Shown in pieces: positions 6,436-14,154 of a DNA stretch of 44,951 bases (its first letter is position 1; every line of letters begins with the position of its first letter). Both the position numbers and the translations under genes were made by a program. The notes below the pieces were generated by a model, which was given only the letters and a program-made list of their open reading frames with translations, was not told the DNA's origin and made no database searches. The DNA is from Acidimicrobiales bacterium (GTDB lineage Bacteria; Actinomycetota; Acidimicrobiia; Acidimicrobiales; DASWMK01), in assembly GCA_036399815.1 (NCBI GenBank), contig DASWMK010000224.1, positions 1 through 44,951 of the forward strand, in the 5' to 3' direction.

Positions 6436-9057
6436 GTGACCGCCGCCGAGGCGCTCCTCGAGCGGGCGACGGCCGACCCGGTGGCGGTCCGGGCCGAGGC
6501 CGCCGTCCTGCTGGCGCGCGCGCTGGCCGACGGCGACGACGCCGTCGCCGCCGTGGCGGCCCACGCCCTCGGCCTGGCCGAGCGGGAGGCGGACGACGTG
6601 CCCGCCGCCGTGGTCCACCTCCGCCAGGCCGTCGAGCTGGCCGAGCGGGCCGGCCTGCCCGACCGGGCCGCCGTCGCCCGCCTGAGCCTCGCCCCGGCGG
6701 TCGCCTTCGCCGGCGACACCGACGCCGCCCTGGCCGAGCTCGACCGGGCCGCCGCCTCCCTGGAGGAGCCGGGGCGCAGCCGGGCGCGGGTGCAGCGGGC
6801 TGGCATCCTCCAGATGGCCGGCCGCTTCGACGAGGCGCTGGCCGAGTACGGCGGCGCGCTCCCCGTGCTGCGACGGTGGGGCGACCGCATGTGGGAGGCG
6901 CGGGCCCGCAACAACCGGGGCCTGATCCACCTCCACCGCTGCGAGTGGGCGCCGGCCGCGGCCGACCTCGAGGCCGCCCGCCGGCTGTTCGCCGCCGAGG
7001 GGTGCGACGTCGTCGTCGCCGAGCTCGACCACAACCTCGGGCTGCTCGCCGCCCGGCGGGGCGACGTCCCCGAGGCGCTCGCCCGCTACGACGCCGCCGA
7101 GGCGAGGCTGCGGGAGCTCGGCCTGCCCGGGGGCATCGGGCTGCTGGCCAGGGCCGAGACCCTGCTCGCCGTGCGGCTGGTGAGCGACGCCCGGGCGGCC
7201 GCTGAACGGGCCGTCACGATGCTCGAGGCGGCCGGGCTGGCGACCGAGGCGGCCCAGGCCCGGCTGCTCGTCGCCCACGCCGCGCTGCTGGACGGCGACC
7301 CGCCCGGGGCCGAGGCGTCCGCCGAAGCGGCCCGCCGGGCGTTCGTGGCCCAGGCGCGCCCCGGGTGGGCGGCCCTGGCCGGGCACGCGGCGGTCGCCGC
7401 CGCCTGGGCCGCCGGCGACCGGTCCGCGGAGGCGCAGCGGCGGGCGGCGGCCGTGGCCGACGAGCTGGCCGCGGTCGGGTGGGCGGTCGCGGCACTGGAC
7501 GCCCGGCTGATGGCGGCCCGCATCGCGCTCGAGTGCGGCCGGGTCGACTCGGCGATCGCCCACCTCGCCGCCGTCCGGGCCGCCGGCCGGTCCGGGCGGG
7601 CCGACCTCCGGGCCAGGGCCTGGCACGCGACCGCGCTCGTCCGGCTGGCGTCGGGCGACCGGGCCGGCGCCCTGTCCGCCGTGCGGGCCGGGCTGGCCGC
7701 CCTCGACCGCCAGCGGGCCACCCTCGGGGCCACCGCGCTGCGGGCCGCCGTGGCCGGCCACGGCGCCGAGCTCGCCGCGCTCGGCCTGCGCCTGGCGCTG
7801 TCGACGGGGCGGCCGCGGCAGGTGCTCGGGTGGGCCGAGCGGTGCCGGGCCGCCGCCCTCCGCCAGCCGCCCGCGCTGCCGCCGAGCGACGAGGCCATGG
7901 CGGCCGACCTGGCCACCCTGCGGGCGGCCACGGCCGCCGTGGAGGACGCCGTGCTGGCCGGCGACGACCCCGGCCCCCTGCTGCGCCGCCAGGCGTCGCT
8001 CGAGGGCGCGGTCCGGCGCCGGGCCCTCCAGGCCCGAGGGGCGGTGCCGGCCGGCGGCACCGTCGCCGTCGGGGACGTCATCGCCGGGCTGGGCGAGGCC
8101 GCCCTCGTCGAGCTGGTCGAGGTGGACGGCGCGCTGATGGCGGTCGTCGTGGCCGGCCGGCGGGCGTCGCTCCACGACCTCGGCCCGGCCGACGCCGTGC
8201 GGGACGTCGCCAGCCGGCTCCCGGCGGCGCTGCGACGGCTGGCGACCGGGCGGGGGACGGCGGCGTCGCTGGCCGCCGCCGCGACCGCCGCCCGCCACGC
8301 CGGCACGGCCCTGGACGGGCTCCTCCTCCGGCCCCTCGCCGGCCGGTTGGGGGACCGCCCGCTCGTCGTCGTGCCCACCGGCGACCTCCACGCCCTGCCG
8401 TGGGCGCTGCTGCCGTCGTGCGCCGGGCGGCCGGTCACGGTCGCGCCGTCGGCGGCGGCCTGGTGGCGGGCCGCCTGCCTCGCCGGCGGGCGCGGCGCTG
8501 GGCGGGAGGTGCTCGTCGCCGGCCCCCGCCTGGACCACGCCGACGGCGAGGTGGCCGACCTGGCCGCCGTCTACCGGGGTGCCGTCGTCCTCCAGGGGCC
8601 GGCGGCGACCGCCTCGGCGGTGGCGGCGGCCCTCGACGGCGCGGCCATGGCCCACGTCGCCTCCCACGCCCGCTTCCGGGCCGACAACCCGCTGTTCTCC
8701 TGCCTGGACCTGGCCGACGGGCCGCTCACGGTCTACGACCTGGAGCGCCTGCGGCGCGCGCCGGCCGTGCTGGTGCTGTCGGCGTGCGAGTCGGGGCGCT
8801 CGGCGGTGCGGCCCGGCGACGAGCTGATGGGCCTCGCCGCCGCCGTCCTCGCCCTCGGGACGGCGACCCTGGTGGCGAGCGTGGTCCCCGTGCCCGACGC
8901 CGCCACCCGCCCGCTGATGGTGGACCTGCACACCCGCCTCCGTGCCGGCACCCGCCCGGCCGAGGCCCTCGCCCTCGCCCAGCAGGCCGCCCTGGCCGAC
9001 GCCGACGGCCCCGCCCTGGCGGCCAGCGCCGGCTTCGCCTGCTTCGGCGCCGGCTGA
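6436..9057 (+). CDS. TPR-CHAT domain protein (caspase-like protease)
   Basis: An 873-residue protein. Residues ~1-440 are alanine-rich helical repeats of the TPR kind (for example MAGRFDEALAEYGGAL and NNRGLIHLH followed by DLEAARRLF). Residues ~600-873 form a CHAT domain, a caspase-like cysteine protease fold: catalytic His744 in HVASHARF and Cys784 in VLSACESG, followed by GDELMGLAAAVLALGTATLV. CHAT proteases are used in regulated proteolysis and conflict systems. GTG 6436 is chosen from TACCAT 7 bases upstream; the frame is open to 6340, but that part is antisense to S8. Its neighbours (S8 peptidase, beta-rich protein, ECF sigma) suggest one signalling unit. Substrates unknown. Confidence 0.93.
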   Translation: MTAAEALLERATADPVAVRAEAAVLLARALADGDDAVAAVAAHALGLAEREADDVPAAVVHLRQAVELAERAGLPDRAAVARLSLAPAVAFAGDTDAALAELDRAAASLEEPGRSRARVQRAGILQMAGRFDEALAEYGGALPVLRRWGDRMWEARARNNRGLIHLHRCEWAPAAADLEAARRLFAAEGCDVVVAELDHNLGLLAARRGDVPEALARYDAAEARLRELGLPGGIGLLARAETLLAVRLVSDARAAAERAVTMLEAAGLATEAAQARLLVAHAALLDGDPPGAEASAEAARRAFVAQARPGWAALAGHAAVAAAWAAGDRSAEAQRRAAAVADELAAVGWAVAALDARLMAARIALECGRVDSAIAHLAAVRAAGRSGRADLRARAWHATALVRLASGDRAGALSAVRAGLAALDRQRATLGATALRAAVAGHGAELAALGLRLALSTGRPRQVLGWAERCRAAALRQPPALPPSDEAMAADLATLRAATAAVEDAVLAGDDPGPLLRRQASLEGAVRRRALQARGAVPAGGTVAVGDVIAGLGEAALVELVEVDGALMAVVVAGRRASLHDLGPADAVRDVASRLPAALRRLATGRGTAASLAAAATAARHAGTALDGLLLRPLAGRLGDRPLVVVPTGDLHALPWALLPSCAGRPVTVAPSAAAWWRAACLAGGRGAGREVLVAGPRLDHADGEVADLAAVYRGAVVLQGPAATASAVAAALDGAAMAHVASHARFRADNPLFSCLDLADGPLTVYDLERLRRAPAVLVLSACESGRSAVRPGDELMGLAAAVLALGTATLVASVVPVPDAATRPLMVDLHTRLRAGTRPAEALALAQQAALADADGPALAASAGFACFGAG

Positions 9058-9382
9058 CGCCCTCGCCGCCGGCTGACGCCCTCGCCGCCGGGTGACGCTC
9101 TCGCCGCCGGGTGACACCCCGGGCGAGGGCTGACCCCGGCGGAGGGCTGACCTCGGCCCCCGGCTCCCCCCCCCCCAGCCGCCGGGTGCCCCCGGCCGAC
9201 GGCTGCCCCCCGCCGCGCGCCCCCGGCCGCCGGCTGCCCCCCGCCGCGCGCCGACGGCTTCGCCGACCGACCGGCGTCGCCGGCGCTCGGCCACCCGGGC
9301 TCGGCCGCAGCTCCCGGGTCGGCCTCGTCGTCCGCCGCGCCCGCCCGTTGCGGACCGGCGGCAGGCCGGGCCCGCCGGTGAG
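9052..9382. repeat. Low-complexity convergent intergenic region with two short repeat families
   Basis: No gene is seen between the CHAT stop and the stop of the beta-rich protein. A 19-bp unit (GGCTGACGCCCTCGCCGCC) that contains the CHAT stop codon is repeated at 9052-9070, 9071-9089 and 9090-9108, plus a partial copy to 9118. Next come an 11-C run at 9166-9176 and a 31-bp direct repeat (9189-9219 and 9220-9250, one mismatch). It probably serves as a passive 3' region. Confidence 0.8.
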
Positions 9383-9862
9383 CTACAGCACGACCCAGTC
9401 GGTCTCGACGACGGTCTCGGGGCGGCGCCTCGTGCGGCAGAGCAGGCTCACCGGGCCGGGCGGGATGCCGGTGGCCCGGAACACGCCGACCTCGTCGGCC
9501 TCGACCCGGAGGGAGCCGTGCGGGTGGCGGACCTCGACGTCGCCGGGCTGGCCCGGGACGAGCTGGCCGACGATCGTGCGGGTGCCGCCGGCCTCGACCT
9601 CGACCTCGACGGTGAGGTCGGGCGCCTCGAACGTGAGGGTGCGCGGCTCGGCCCCGGCCGTGCCCCGGGCGCCGGCCATCGGCGCCTCGTCGAGCAGGGA
9701 GTCGTAGGCCAGCGCGGCCAGGTCGCTGTCCACCGTCCGCCAGGTGAAGCTGCCCTTGCCCGCGGCGACCACGTCGGCCGGCACGCGGTCGTACCGGTCG
9801 GCGGCGGCGGCCAGCCAGGCGGCGAGCTCGTCGTCGGAGGGGTTGGGAGTGGGGTCGGGCAC
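9383..9862 (-). CDS. 159-aa beta-rich protein cotranscribed with the ECF sigma factor
   Basis: A protein with no recognised name. Residues ~8-60 are helical and contain RVPADVVAAGKGSFTWRT; residues ~70-159 alternate hydrophobic and charged residues (LTFEAPDLTVEVEVEAG, VRHPHGSLRVEADEVG), suggesting an Ig- or carboxypeptidase-regulatory-like beta sandwich. No membrane segment, signal peptide or zinc-binding anti-sigma motif is present. GTG 9862 has a perfect AGGAGG 6 bases upstream, overlapping the sigma gene's stop region, so the two are translated from one message with an 11-base gap. Its position directly behind an ECF sigma gene and beside two protease genes makes an anti-sigma or protease-substrate role plausible but unproven. 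Confidence 0.75.
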   Translation of the reverse strand: MPDPTPNPSDDELAAWLAAAADRYDRVPADVVAAGKGSFTWRTVDSDLAALAYDSLLDEAPMAGARGTAGAEPRTLTFEAPDLTVEVEVEAGGTRTIVGQLVPGQPGDVEVRHPHGSLRVEADEVGVFRATGIPPGPVSLLCRTRRRPETVVETDWVVL

Positions 9863-9873
9863 GGTCTCCTCCT

Positions 9874-10446
9874 TCAACCCAAAGACCCCCGGGCCGCCGC
9901 CGTGATGCGCGAGATCTCGGGTGTCGACCGCAGCCGCTCCAGGCAGCGGGCCCGCGTGGGGCCGATGCTGCCGATCGGGATGCCGAGCGTCTCGGCGATC
10001 GACTGGTAGCTCGGCGGCGGGTCGGCCATCAGGAGCCGGAGGAGCACCTGGCACGGGCCGGGCAGCCGTCCGAACCCCGCCCACACCAGCGCGTCCCGCT
10101 CCTGGCCGAGCAGGTTGGCGTCGACCGGCGGCCCGTCGTCGCCGGCGTCCTCCAGCGGGTCGTCGGCCGGCACCTGGCGCTGCTGGTTGCGCAACACCCG
10201 GAGCGACTCGTTCCTCGTCGTCGTGCTCAGCCAGCCGGGCAGGCGCTCGGCGTCCCGGATCCGGCCGAGGTGCTCGACGAGGCGCAGCCAGACGGTCTGG
10301 CTGACGTCGGCGGCGTCCGCCGGCGCGAGGCCGTGGCCCCTCGCCACGCTCCACACGAGCCCGGCGAAGCGCTCGACGATGCGGTCCCACGCCGTCGAGT
10401 CCCCCTCGGCGGCCGCGGCGAGCAGGTCGGCCACGGGCTCCTCCAT
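9874..10446 (-). CDS. ECF-type RNA polymerase sigma factor
   Basis: A 190-residue sigma-70 family protein with only regions 2 and 4. Region 2 spans ~22-85 (FAGLVWSVARGHGL, DAADVSQTVWLRLVEHLGRI, LPGWLSTTTRNESLRVLR), region 4 spans ~125-175 (LPGPCQVLLRLL, SYQSIAETLGIPIGSIGPTR). It directs RNA polymerase to a small regulon. ATG 10446 is 8 bases downstream of TACGAT, so the gene is probably leaderless. The downstream beta-rich gene is in the same operon. No classical zinc anti-sigma factor adjoins it. It is divergent from the cyclase gene. Confidence 0.95.
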   Translation of the reverse strand: MEEPVADLLAAAAEGDSTAWDRIVERFAGLVWSVARGHGLAPADAADVSQTVWLRLVEHLGRIRDAERLPGWLSTTTRNESLRVLRNQQRQVPADDPLEDAGDDGPPVDANLLGQERDALVWAGFGRLPGPCQVLLRLLMADPPPSYQSIAETLGIPIGSIGPTRARCLERLRSTPEISRITAAARGSLG

Positions 10447-10454
10447 GGGGAGGA

Positions 10455-10496
10455 ATCGTAGGGGTGGCGCGTATCAGGCCGTTCACCACGGACTCG
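10455..10496. promoter_or_regulatory. Divergent regulatory region of the sigma and cyclase genes
   Basis: Leftward: GATAC (10475-10471), 10 bases, TACGAT (10460-10455), 8 bases, ATG 10446. Rightward: GTATC (10471-10475), 15 bases, GACTCG (10491-10496), 7 bases, GTG 10504. The same composite appears between the S8 and CHAT genes. GTATC and GACTCG could be the -35 and -10 of an ECF promoter. Confidence 0.5.
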
Positions 10497-10503
10497 GAAC
10501 GGC

Positions 10504-11094
10504 GTGGACCGCATGGGCGTGCGCGCCGTCGCCTTCACCGACATCGTCGGGTCGACCTCGCTCCTCGAGCGCCTCGGCGACGAGCGGTGGTCGTCGCTGC
10601 TGGCCGAGCACGACTCGGTCGTGACCGCCAGGGTCGAGGCGTGGGGCGGCCGGGTCGTGAAGTCCCAGGGCGACGGCCTGCTGCTGACGTTCCCGTCGTC
10701 GAGGGCCGCGCTGTCCGCCGCCGTCGGCGTGCAGGCCGCGCTGCGGCCCTGGTCCCACCCCTGCGTCGGGGTGGCCGTGCGCATCGGCGTCCACGCCGGG
10801 CCGGTGCTGGAGCGGGACGGCGACGTGCTCGGCCTCACCGTCCACCTCGCGTCCCGGGTCACCCGCCTGGCCCACGGCGGCGAGGTCCTCGCCTCCGAGG
10901 CCGTCAGGGCCCTCGTCCGCCGGGACGCTGCCCTCCCGTTCGGGCCCGCCCGCACGGTGCGCGTCCGGGGGTCGAGCCGGTTCCTGTCGGTCGCCCCGCT
11001 CGACTGGGCCGCGGCCGACGCCGGCGACGACGACGCCGAGCCCGTCACGCTCCCGTCCGCCTGGCGGACCTGGCGCCTCGCGCCCGTCCCCTGA
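10504..11094 (+). CDS. Single-domain class III adenylate/guanylate cyclase
   Basis: A 196-residue stand-alone class III nucleotidyl cyclase domain, expected to make cAMP (or cGMP). Metal-binding aspartates are visible in AFTDIVGST (Asp13) and KSQGDGLLLTF (Asp57); Lys53 in the same motif is the usual purine-selecting residue. In the segment LTVHLASRV the usual transition-state Asn is His while Arg is kept, which also occurs in other short actinobacterial cyclases. GTG 10504 (or ATG 10513) is divergent from the ECF sigma gene with 57 bases between; GTG 10504 lies 7 bases after a GACTCG shared with the S8 promoter. It may be a regulon member. Confidence 0.88.
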   Translation: MDRMGVRAVAFTDIVGSTSLLERLGDERWSSLLAEHDSVVTARVEAWGGRVVKSQGDGLLLTFPSSRAALSAAVGVQAALRPWSHPCVGVAVRIGVHAGPVLERDGDVLGLTVHLASRVTRLAHGGEVLASEAVRALVRRDAALPFGPARTVRVRGSSRFLSVAPLDWAAADAGDDDAEPVTLPSAWRTWRLAPVP

Positions 11095-11118
11095 CCGGCG
11101 GCCGTCCCGGTGGGCCGG

Positions 11119-11191
11119 TGGGCCGCCTGGGTCTCGAACCCAGCACCTTGGGATTAAAAGTCCCCTGCTCTACCGGATGAGCTAGCGGCCC
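11119..11191 (-). tRNA. tRNA-Lys (anticodon TTT)
   Basis: A 73-base cloverleaf on the minus strand: acceptor GGGCCGC/GCGGCCC, D arm GCTC/GAGC, anticodon loop CTTTTAA (anticodon TTT), variable loop of 5 bases, T arm CTGGG/CCCAG with loop TTCGAGA and discriminator A. The CCA end is not encoded. The 27-43 pair of the anticodon stem is a G-A mismatch; all other stems pair perfectly. Confidence 0.97.
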
Positions 11192-11209
11192 GGACGGGCA
11201 GCGTACGCG

Positions 11210-11247
11210 GAGCGGCGCCCGGCCCGTGGGGGGACCGGGCGCCGCTC
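11210..11247 (-). terminator. Strong hairpin terminator
   Basis: A perfect 13-bp inverted repeat, GAGCGGCGCCCGG (11210-11222) and CCGGGCGCCGCTC (11235-11247), with a 12-base loop, 19 bases downstream of the stop of the secreted-protein gene. No T run follows, as is common in GC-rich genomes. Confidence 0.75.
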
Positions 11248-11266
11248 GCGGCTCCCGCCGCCGCTG

Positions 11267-12154
11267 CTAGGAGCGCAGGTACTCGACGATGGCCGTCGCC
11301 GGCTGCCCGGGCTCGAGCGTGCCGAGCTCGTAGACGAGGGTCTCGCCGAAGTCGCCGGACGTCGGCGTGGCGATGCTCGGCTCGCCGTCGCACGAGGTCT
11401 CCAGGATGTTGGCCGTGACCGCGGCCCGGTGGGCCGGCGGCTGGGCCGCCCGGTCGATCGTGCGCAGGGTCATCGAGTGGGCCTCGTTGCCCCTCGACGC
11501 GTCGGGCGAGTTCCACGCGAACACGCTGTCCTGCGACGTCCTGGCGTGCTGGTTGTCGAACCCCGCCCAACCGTGCGTGCCGCCCGTGTCGACGTCGAAG
11601 TCCACCTGGCGGCGGAGCACGACGTTCGTCGCCGGGTCGGGCCCGACGTTGCGGACGGACATCGTGATCGCCAGCCGCTTGCCGGGACCGTCGAAGGCGA
11701 ACGACTGGGTGAGCTCCAGCCGACCCCCGGCCACCCGCACGATCGACCCTCCGTGGATCGGCCCCGGCAGCCCCGACCCCGGGCCCGGGGTCACGAAGGG
11801 CGGGCCCCAGTTGGACTGGGACTCGCCGACGTCGAAGGCCTCGAGCCCGGACGCGCACAGGACGTAGCCCTCCGAGAACGCGCCGACGCCGATGTGCTCG
11901 TAGCCCCTCGGCGACTCGAAGCGCACGATGTTGCCGGCGTCGGACACGCACACGGTCGTGCCGCCGTCGGCGTGCGAGTTGCCGCACAGCCGCAGGTTGA
12001 CGCTGCGGGGCATGGGCCGGTCGACCGACTGCGCCGTCCGCGTCGCCGACGCCGCCCCGCCCTGGGCCGGCGCCGTCCACCAGACCGTCGCCAGCACCAG
12101 CGCGGCGGCCGTGGCCACCACCCCCACCGTCCTGCGCCCTCCGTGGATCCTCAT
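11267..12154 (-). CDS. Secreted protein of unknown function
   Basis: A 295-residue protein with a Sec signal peptide: basic MRIHGGRR, a hydrophobic stretch TVGVVATAAALVLATVWWTA and cleavage probably near APAQGGAASA (~residue 35). The mature part is beta-rich, with segments such as RLELTQSFAFDG, LAITMSVRNVG and VVLRRQVDFDVDTGG that resemble an extracellular beta-sandwich domain; four cysteines could form two disulfides. ATG 12154 has GGGAGG 5 bases upstream. It stands alone between a lipoprotein gene and tRNA-Lys and ends at a strong hairpin. No function is recognised. Confidence 0.8.
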   Translation of the reverse strand: MRIHGGRRTVGVVATAAALVLATVWWTAPAQGGAASATRTAQSVDRPMPRSVNLRLCGNSHADGGTTVCVSDAGNIVRFESPRGYEHIGVGAFSEGYVLCASGLEAFDVGESQSNWGPPFVTPGPGSGLPGPIHGGSIVRVAGGRLELTQSFAFDGPGKRLAITMSVRNVGPDPATNVVLRRQVDFDVDTGGTHGWAGFDNQHARTSQDSVFAWNSPDASRGNEAHSMTLRTIDRAAQPPAHRAAVTANILETSCDGEPSIATPTSGDFGETLVYELGTLEPGQPATAIVEYLRS

Positions 12155-12242
12155 CTCGGCCTCCCTCTGCCGCTCACCACCCGACGCGGGCGGTTGTTGG
12201 CCGGACGGGAGGGCGGGGCCGCGGTTACAGGGGCGGGTGGGG

Positions 12243-12941
12243 TCAGCCCTCCTCGGCCAGCCGGGTGGCCATGGCGCCGAGGGCGGCCTGGACGTCGTCC
12301 CCGGCGAGCTCCTGGCCCGACAGCTGGGTGACGGTCAGGGTGGCGACGGCGCGGTCGACCCGCACGGCGTAGAGGTCCGAGACGAACTCGAAGCGCTGCC
12401 CCGACGAGTGGGCGATGGCGACCTCGAGGCGGGCCGCGCCCCGCTGGTCGCCGACGTCGCCGGCGATCGCGGGCGCCTCGCCGACGGCGACCCCCTCGAC
12501 CGTCAGGGCCTCGTCCTCGCCCAGCCCCTCGTCCCGGAGCGCGTCGACCAGGCACTGGAGGGCCTCGTCGTCGCCGAGCACCTCGATCAGCGCGGCCGGC
12601 ACGTCCTCGTCGTCGAACACCGAGATCTCGGCCTGCACGTTGGCGCCCTGCTCGGCGTCGAACTCGCGGGTCACCTCGGCCGTCCTCGCCTCGTCCACCT
12701 CGTCGGCCGTCACGTCCTGGCCGCTCGCCTCCAGGCAGGCCTCGGCCCGGTCGTTCTCGGCGTCCTCGTCGGGCTCCGCCTCGACGAAGCCGTCGGGCAG
12801 GTCCTCCAGGGTGAGGACGGCGGCCTCGGCCCGCTCCCGGTCCTCCGCCGGGTCGACGTCGTCCCCGCCGCACCCGCCGAGCAGGCCGACGGCGAGGACG
12901 AGGACGGCGCCGACGGCCCTGGCGGCCCCCGGGCGCCTCAC
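12243..12941 (-). CDS. Lipoprotein downstream of tyrS
   Basis: A 232-residue lipoprotein: N-terminal RRPGAARAVGAVLVLAVG and lipobox LLGGC, then a very acidic region (DDVDPAEDRERAEA). The mature domain has pairs of cysteines in EACLEAS and LQCLVDAL and the beta-rich end FEFVSDLYAVRVDRAVATLTV, an architecture seen in many uncharacterised actinobacterial surface lipoproteins. Its GTG start overlaps the tyrS stop in GTGA, so it is translationally coupled to tyrS. Function unknown. Confidence 0.82.
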   Translation of the reverse strand: MRRPGAARAVGAVLVLAVGLLGGCGGDDVDPAEDRERAEAAVLTLEDLPDGFVEAEPDEDAENDRAEACLEASGQDVTADEVDEARTAEVTREFDAEQGANVQAEISVFDDEDVPAALIEVLGDDEALQCLVDALRDEGLGEDEALTVEGVAVGEAPAIAGDVGDQRGAARLEVAIAHSSGQRFEFVSDLYAVRVDRAVATLTVTQLSGQELAGDDVQAALGAMATRLAEEG

Positions 12942-14140
12942 GACGCCCTGATCCTGAACCAGCGGCGCTTGCCGACCTGGAGGACGTCGTCGCCGTCGAC
13001 CACGAGGACCTCGTGGGGGTCGACCAGCTTGCGGCCGCCGAGGCGGACGGCGCCCTCGCCGACCAGACGGCGCAGGGCCGACCGGGTCTCGCCGGGCAGG
13101 CACCGGGCCAGGGCGTCGAGCACGGTCGTGCCGGCCGGCACCGTCACCACCTCCACGTCGTCGGGGGTCCGGCGCTGCGAGAACGTCGACATGAACCACT
13201 CGTCCTCGGCCCCGGCCGCCTCGGCCCCGTGGTAGCGCTCGACCACGGCCCGGGCCAGCGCCCGCTTGGCGTCCCTGGGGTTGAGCCGGCCGGCCGCCAT
13301 CTCGCCGGCCATGGCCGCCACCTCGTCGAGGGGCACGACCGTGTACACCTCGAGGTACTGGCGGATCAGCCCGTCCGGGATGCTCATGAGCTTCCCGAAC
13401 ATCTCCCTGGGCGGGTCGGCGATGGCGACGTAGTTGCCGAGGCTCTTGCTCTGCTTCTCCCGGCCGTCGGTGCCCGGCGTGATCCTCGTGGTCGCCACCA
13501 CCTGGGGCGCCTGGCCCAGCCGCTCCTGGAAGAACCGGCCCATCAGCTCGTTGAACAGCTGGTCGGTGCCGACGATCGTCAGGTCCGACGCCAGCGCGTA
13601 CGAGTCGTAGCCCTGGAGGATCGGGTACAGCAGCTCGTGCACGTGGATCTCGTGGCCGGCGGCGATGCGCTGCTGGAACATGTCCCGCTGGATCAGGCGG
13701 GAGTGGGTGACCATGGCGAGCAGGCCGAGCAGCTCGTCGATCGACATGGCGTCCCACCACTCCGAGTTGCGGCGCACCTCGAACACCGCCGGGTCGGTGA
13801 GCAGGACCCGGCCCACCTGCTCGATGAACCGCTCGGCGTTGCGCTCGATGTCGTCCCGGTCGATGACCTTCCTCGTCTCCGAGCGCCCGGTCGGGTCGCC
13901 GATCCTCGTGGTGAAGTCGCCGACGAGGAACACCACCACGTGGCCCCGCTCCTGGAGGTCGCGCATGGCCCACAGGTTGACGGCGTGGCCGATGTGCAGG
14001 AACGGCGCGGTCACGTCGACGCCGTACTTGATCCGCATCGGCCGGCCCGACCCGAGCTTCTCGCGGAGCTCGGCCATCGTGACGACGTCGTCCATCGTCC
14101 GCCCGAGGCTGCCGAGGTCGAGGGGCGTGGTGGCGGTCAC
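12938..14140 (-). CDS. tyrS: Tyrosyl-tRNA synthetase
   Basis: A 400-residue class I aminoacyl-tRNA synthetase that charges tRNA-Tyr. The HIGH motif is HIGH at residues 49-52, the KMSKS counterpart is KQSKS at 229-233, and the Tyr/ATP-binding segments LVGDFTTRIGDPTGRS and LLYPILQGYDS are present. An S4 RNA-binding domain covers ~335-400. The KxSKS form and N terminus place it with the TyrZ-like rather than the KFGKT-type enzymes. GTG 14140 follows TAGGCT by 8 bases. The lipoprotein gene overlaps its stop by GTGA. Confidence 0.96.
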   Translation of the reverse strand: MTATTPLDLGSLGRTMDDVVTMAELREKLGSGRPMRIKYGVDVTAPFLHIGHAVNLWAMRDLQERGHVVVFLVGDFTTRIGDPTGRSETRKVIDRDDIERNAERFIEQVGRVLLTDPAVFEVRRNSEWWDAMSIDELLGLLAMVTHSRLIQRDMFQQRIAAGHEIHVHELLYPILQGYDSYALASDLTIVGTDQLFNELMGRFFQERLGQAPQVVATTRITPGTDGREKQSKSLGNYVAIADPPREMFGKLMSIPDGLIRQYLEVYTVVPLDEVAAMAGEMAAGRLNPRDAKRALARAVVERYHGAEAAGAEDEWFMSTFSQRRTPDDVEVVTVPAGTTVLDALARCLPGETRSALRRLVGEGAVRLGGRKLVDPHEVLVVDGDDVLQVGKRRWFRIRAS

Positions 14141-14148
14141 CCCGGCGG

Positions 14149-14154
14149 AGCCTA
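14149..14154 (-). promoter_or_regulatory. Leaderless -10 box of tyrS that contains the upstream stop codon
   Basis: TAGGCT, 8 bases before GTG 14140. Its TAG is also the stop codon (14154-14152) of the dipeptidase gene. Confidence 0.6.

Noticed and set aside
4822-9294. 1490-codon open frame on the minus strand across S8 and CHAT genes
   Set aside because: It is antisense to CHAT and out of frame with S8, is an Arg/Gly/Pro-rich low-complexity sequence, and lacks any domain; long open frames are expected in all frames at this GC content.
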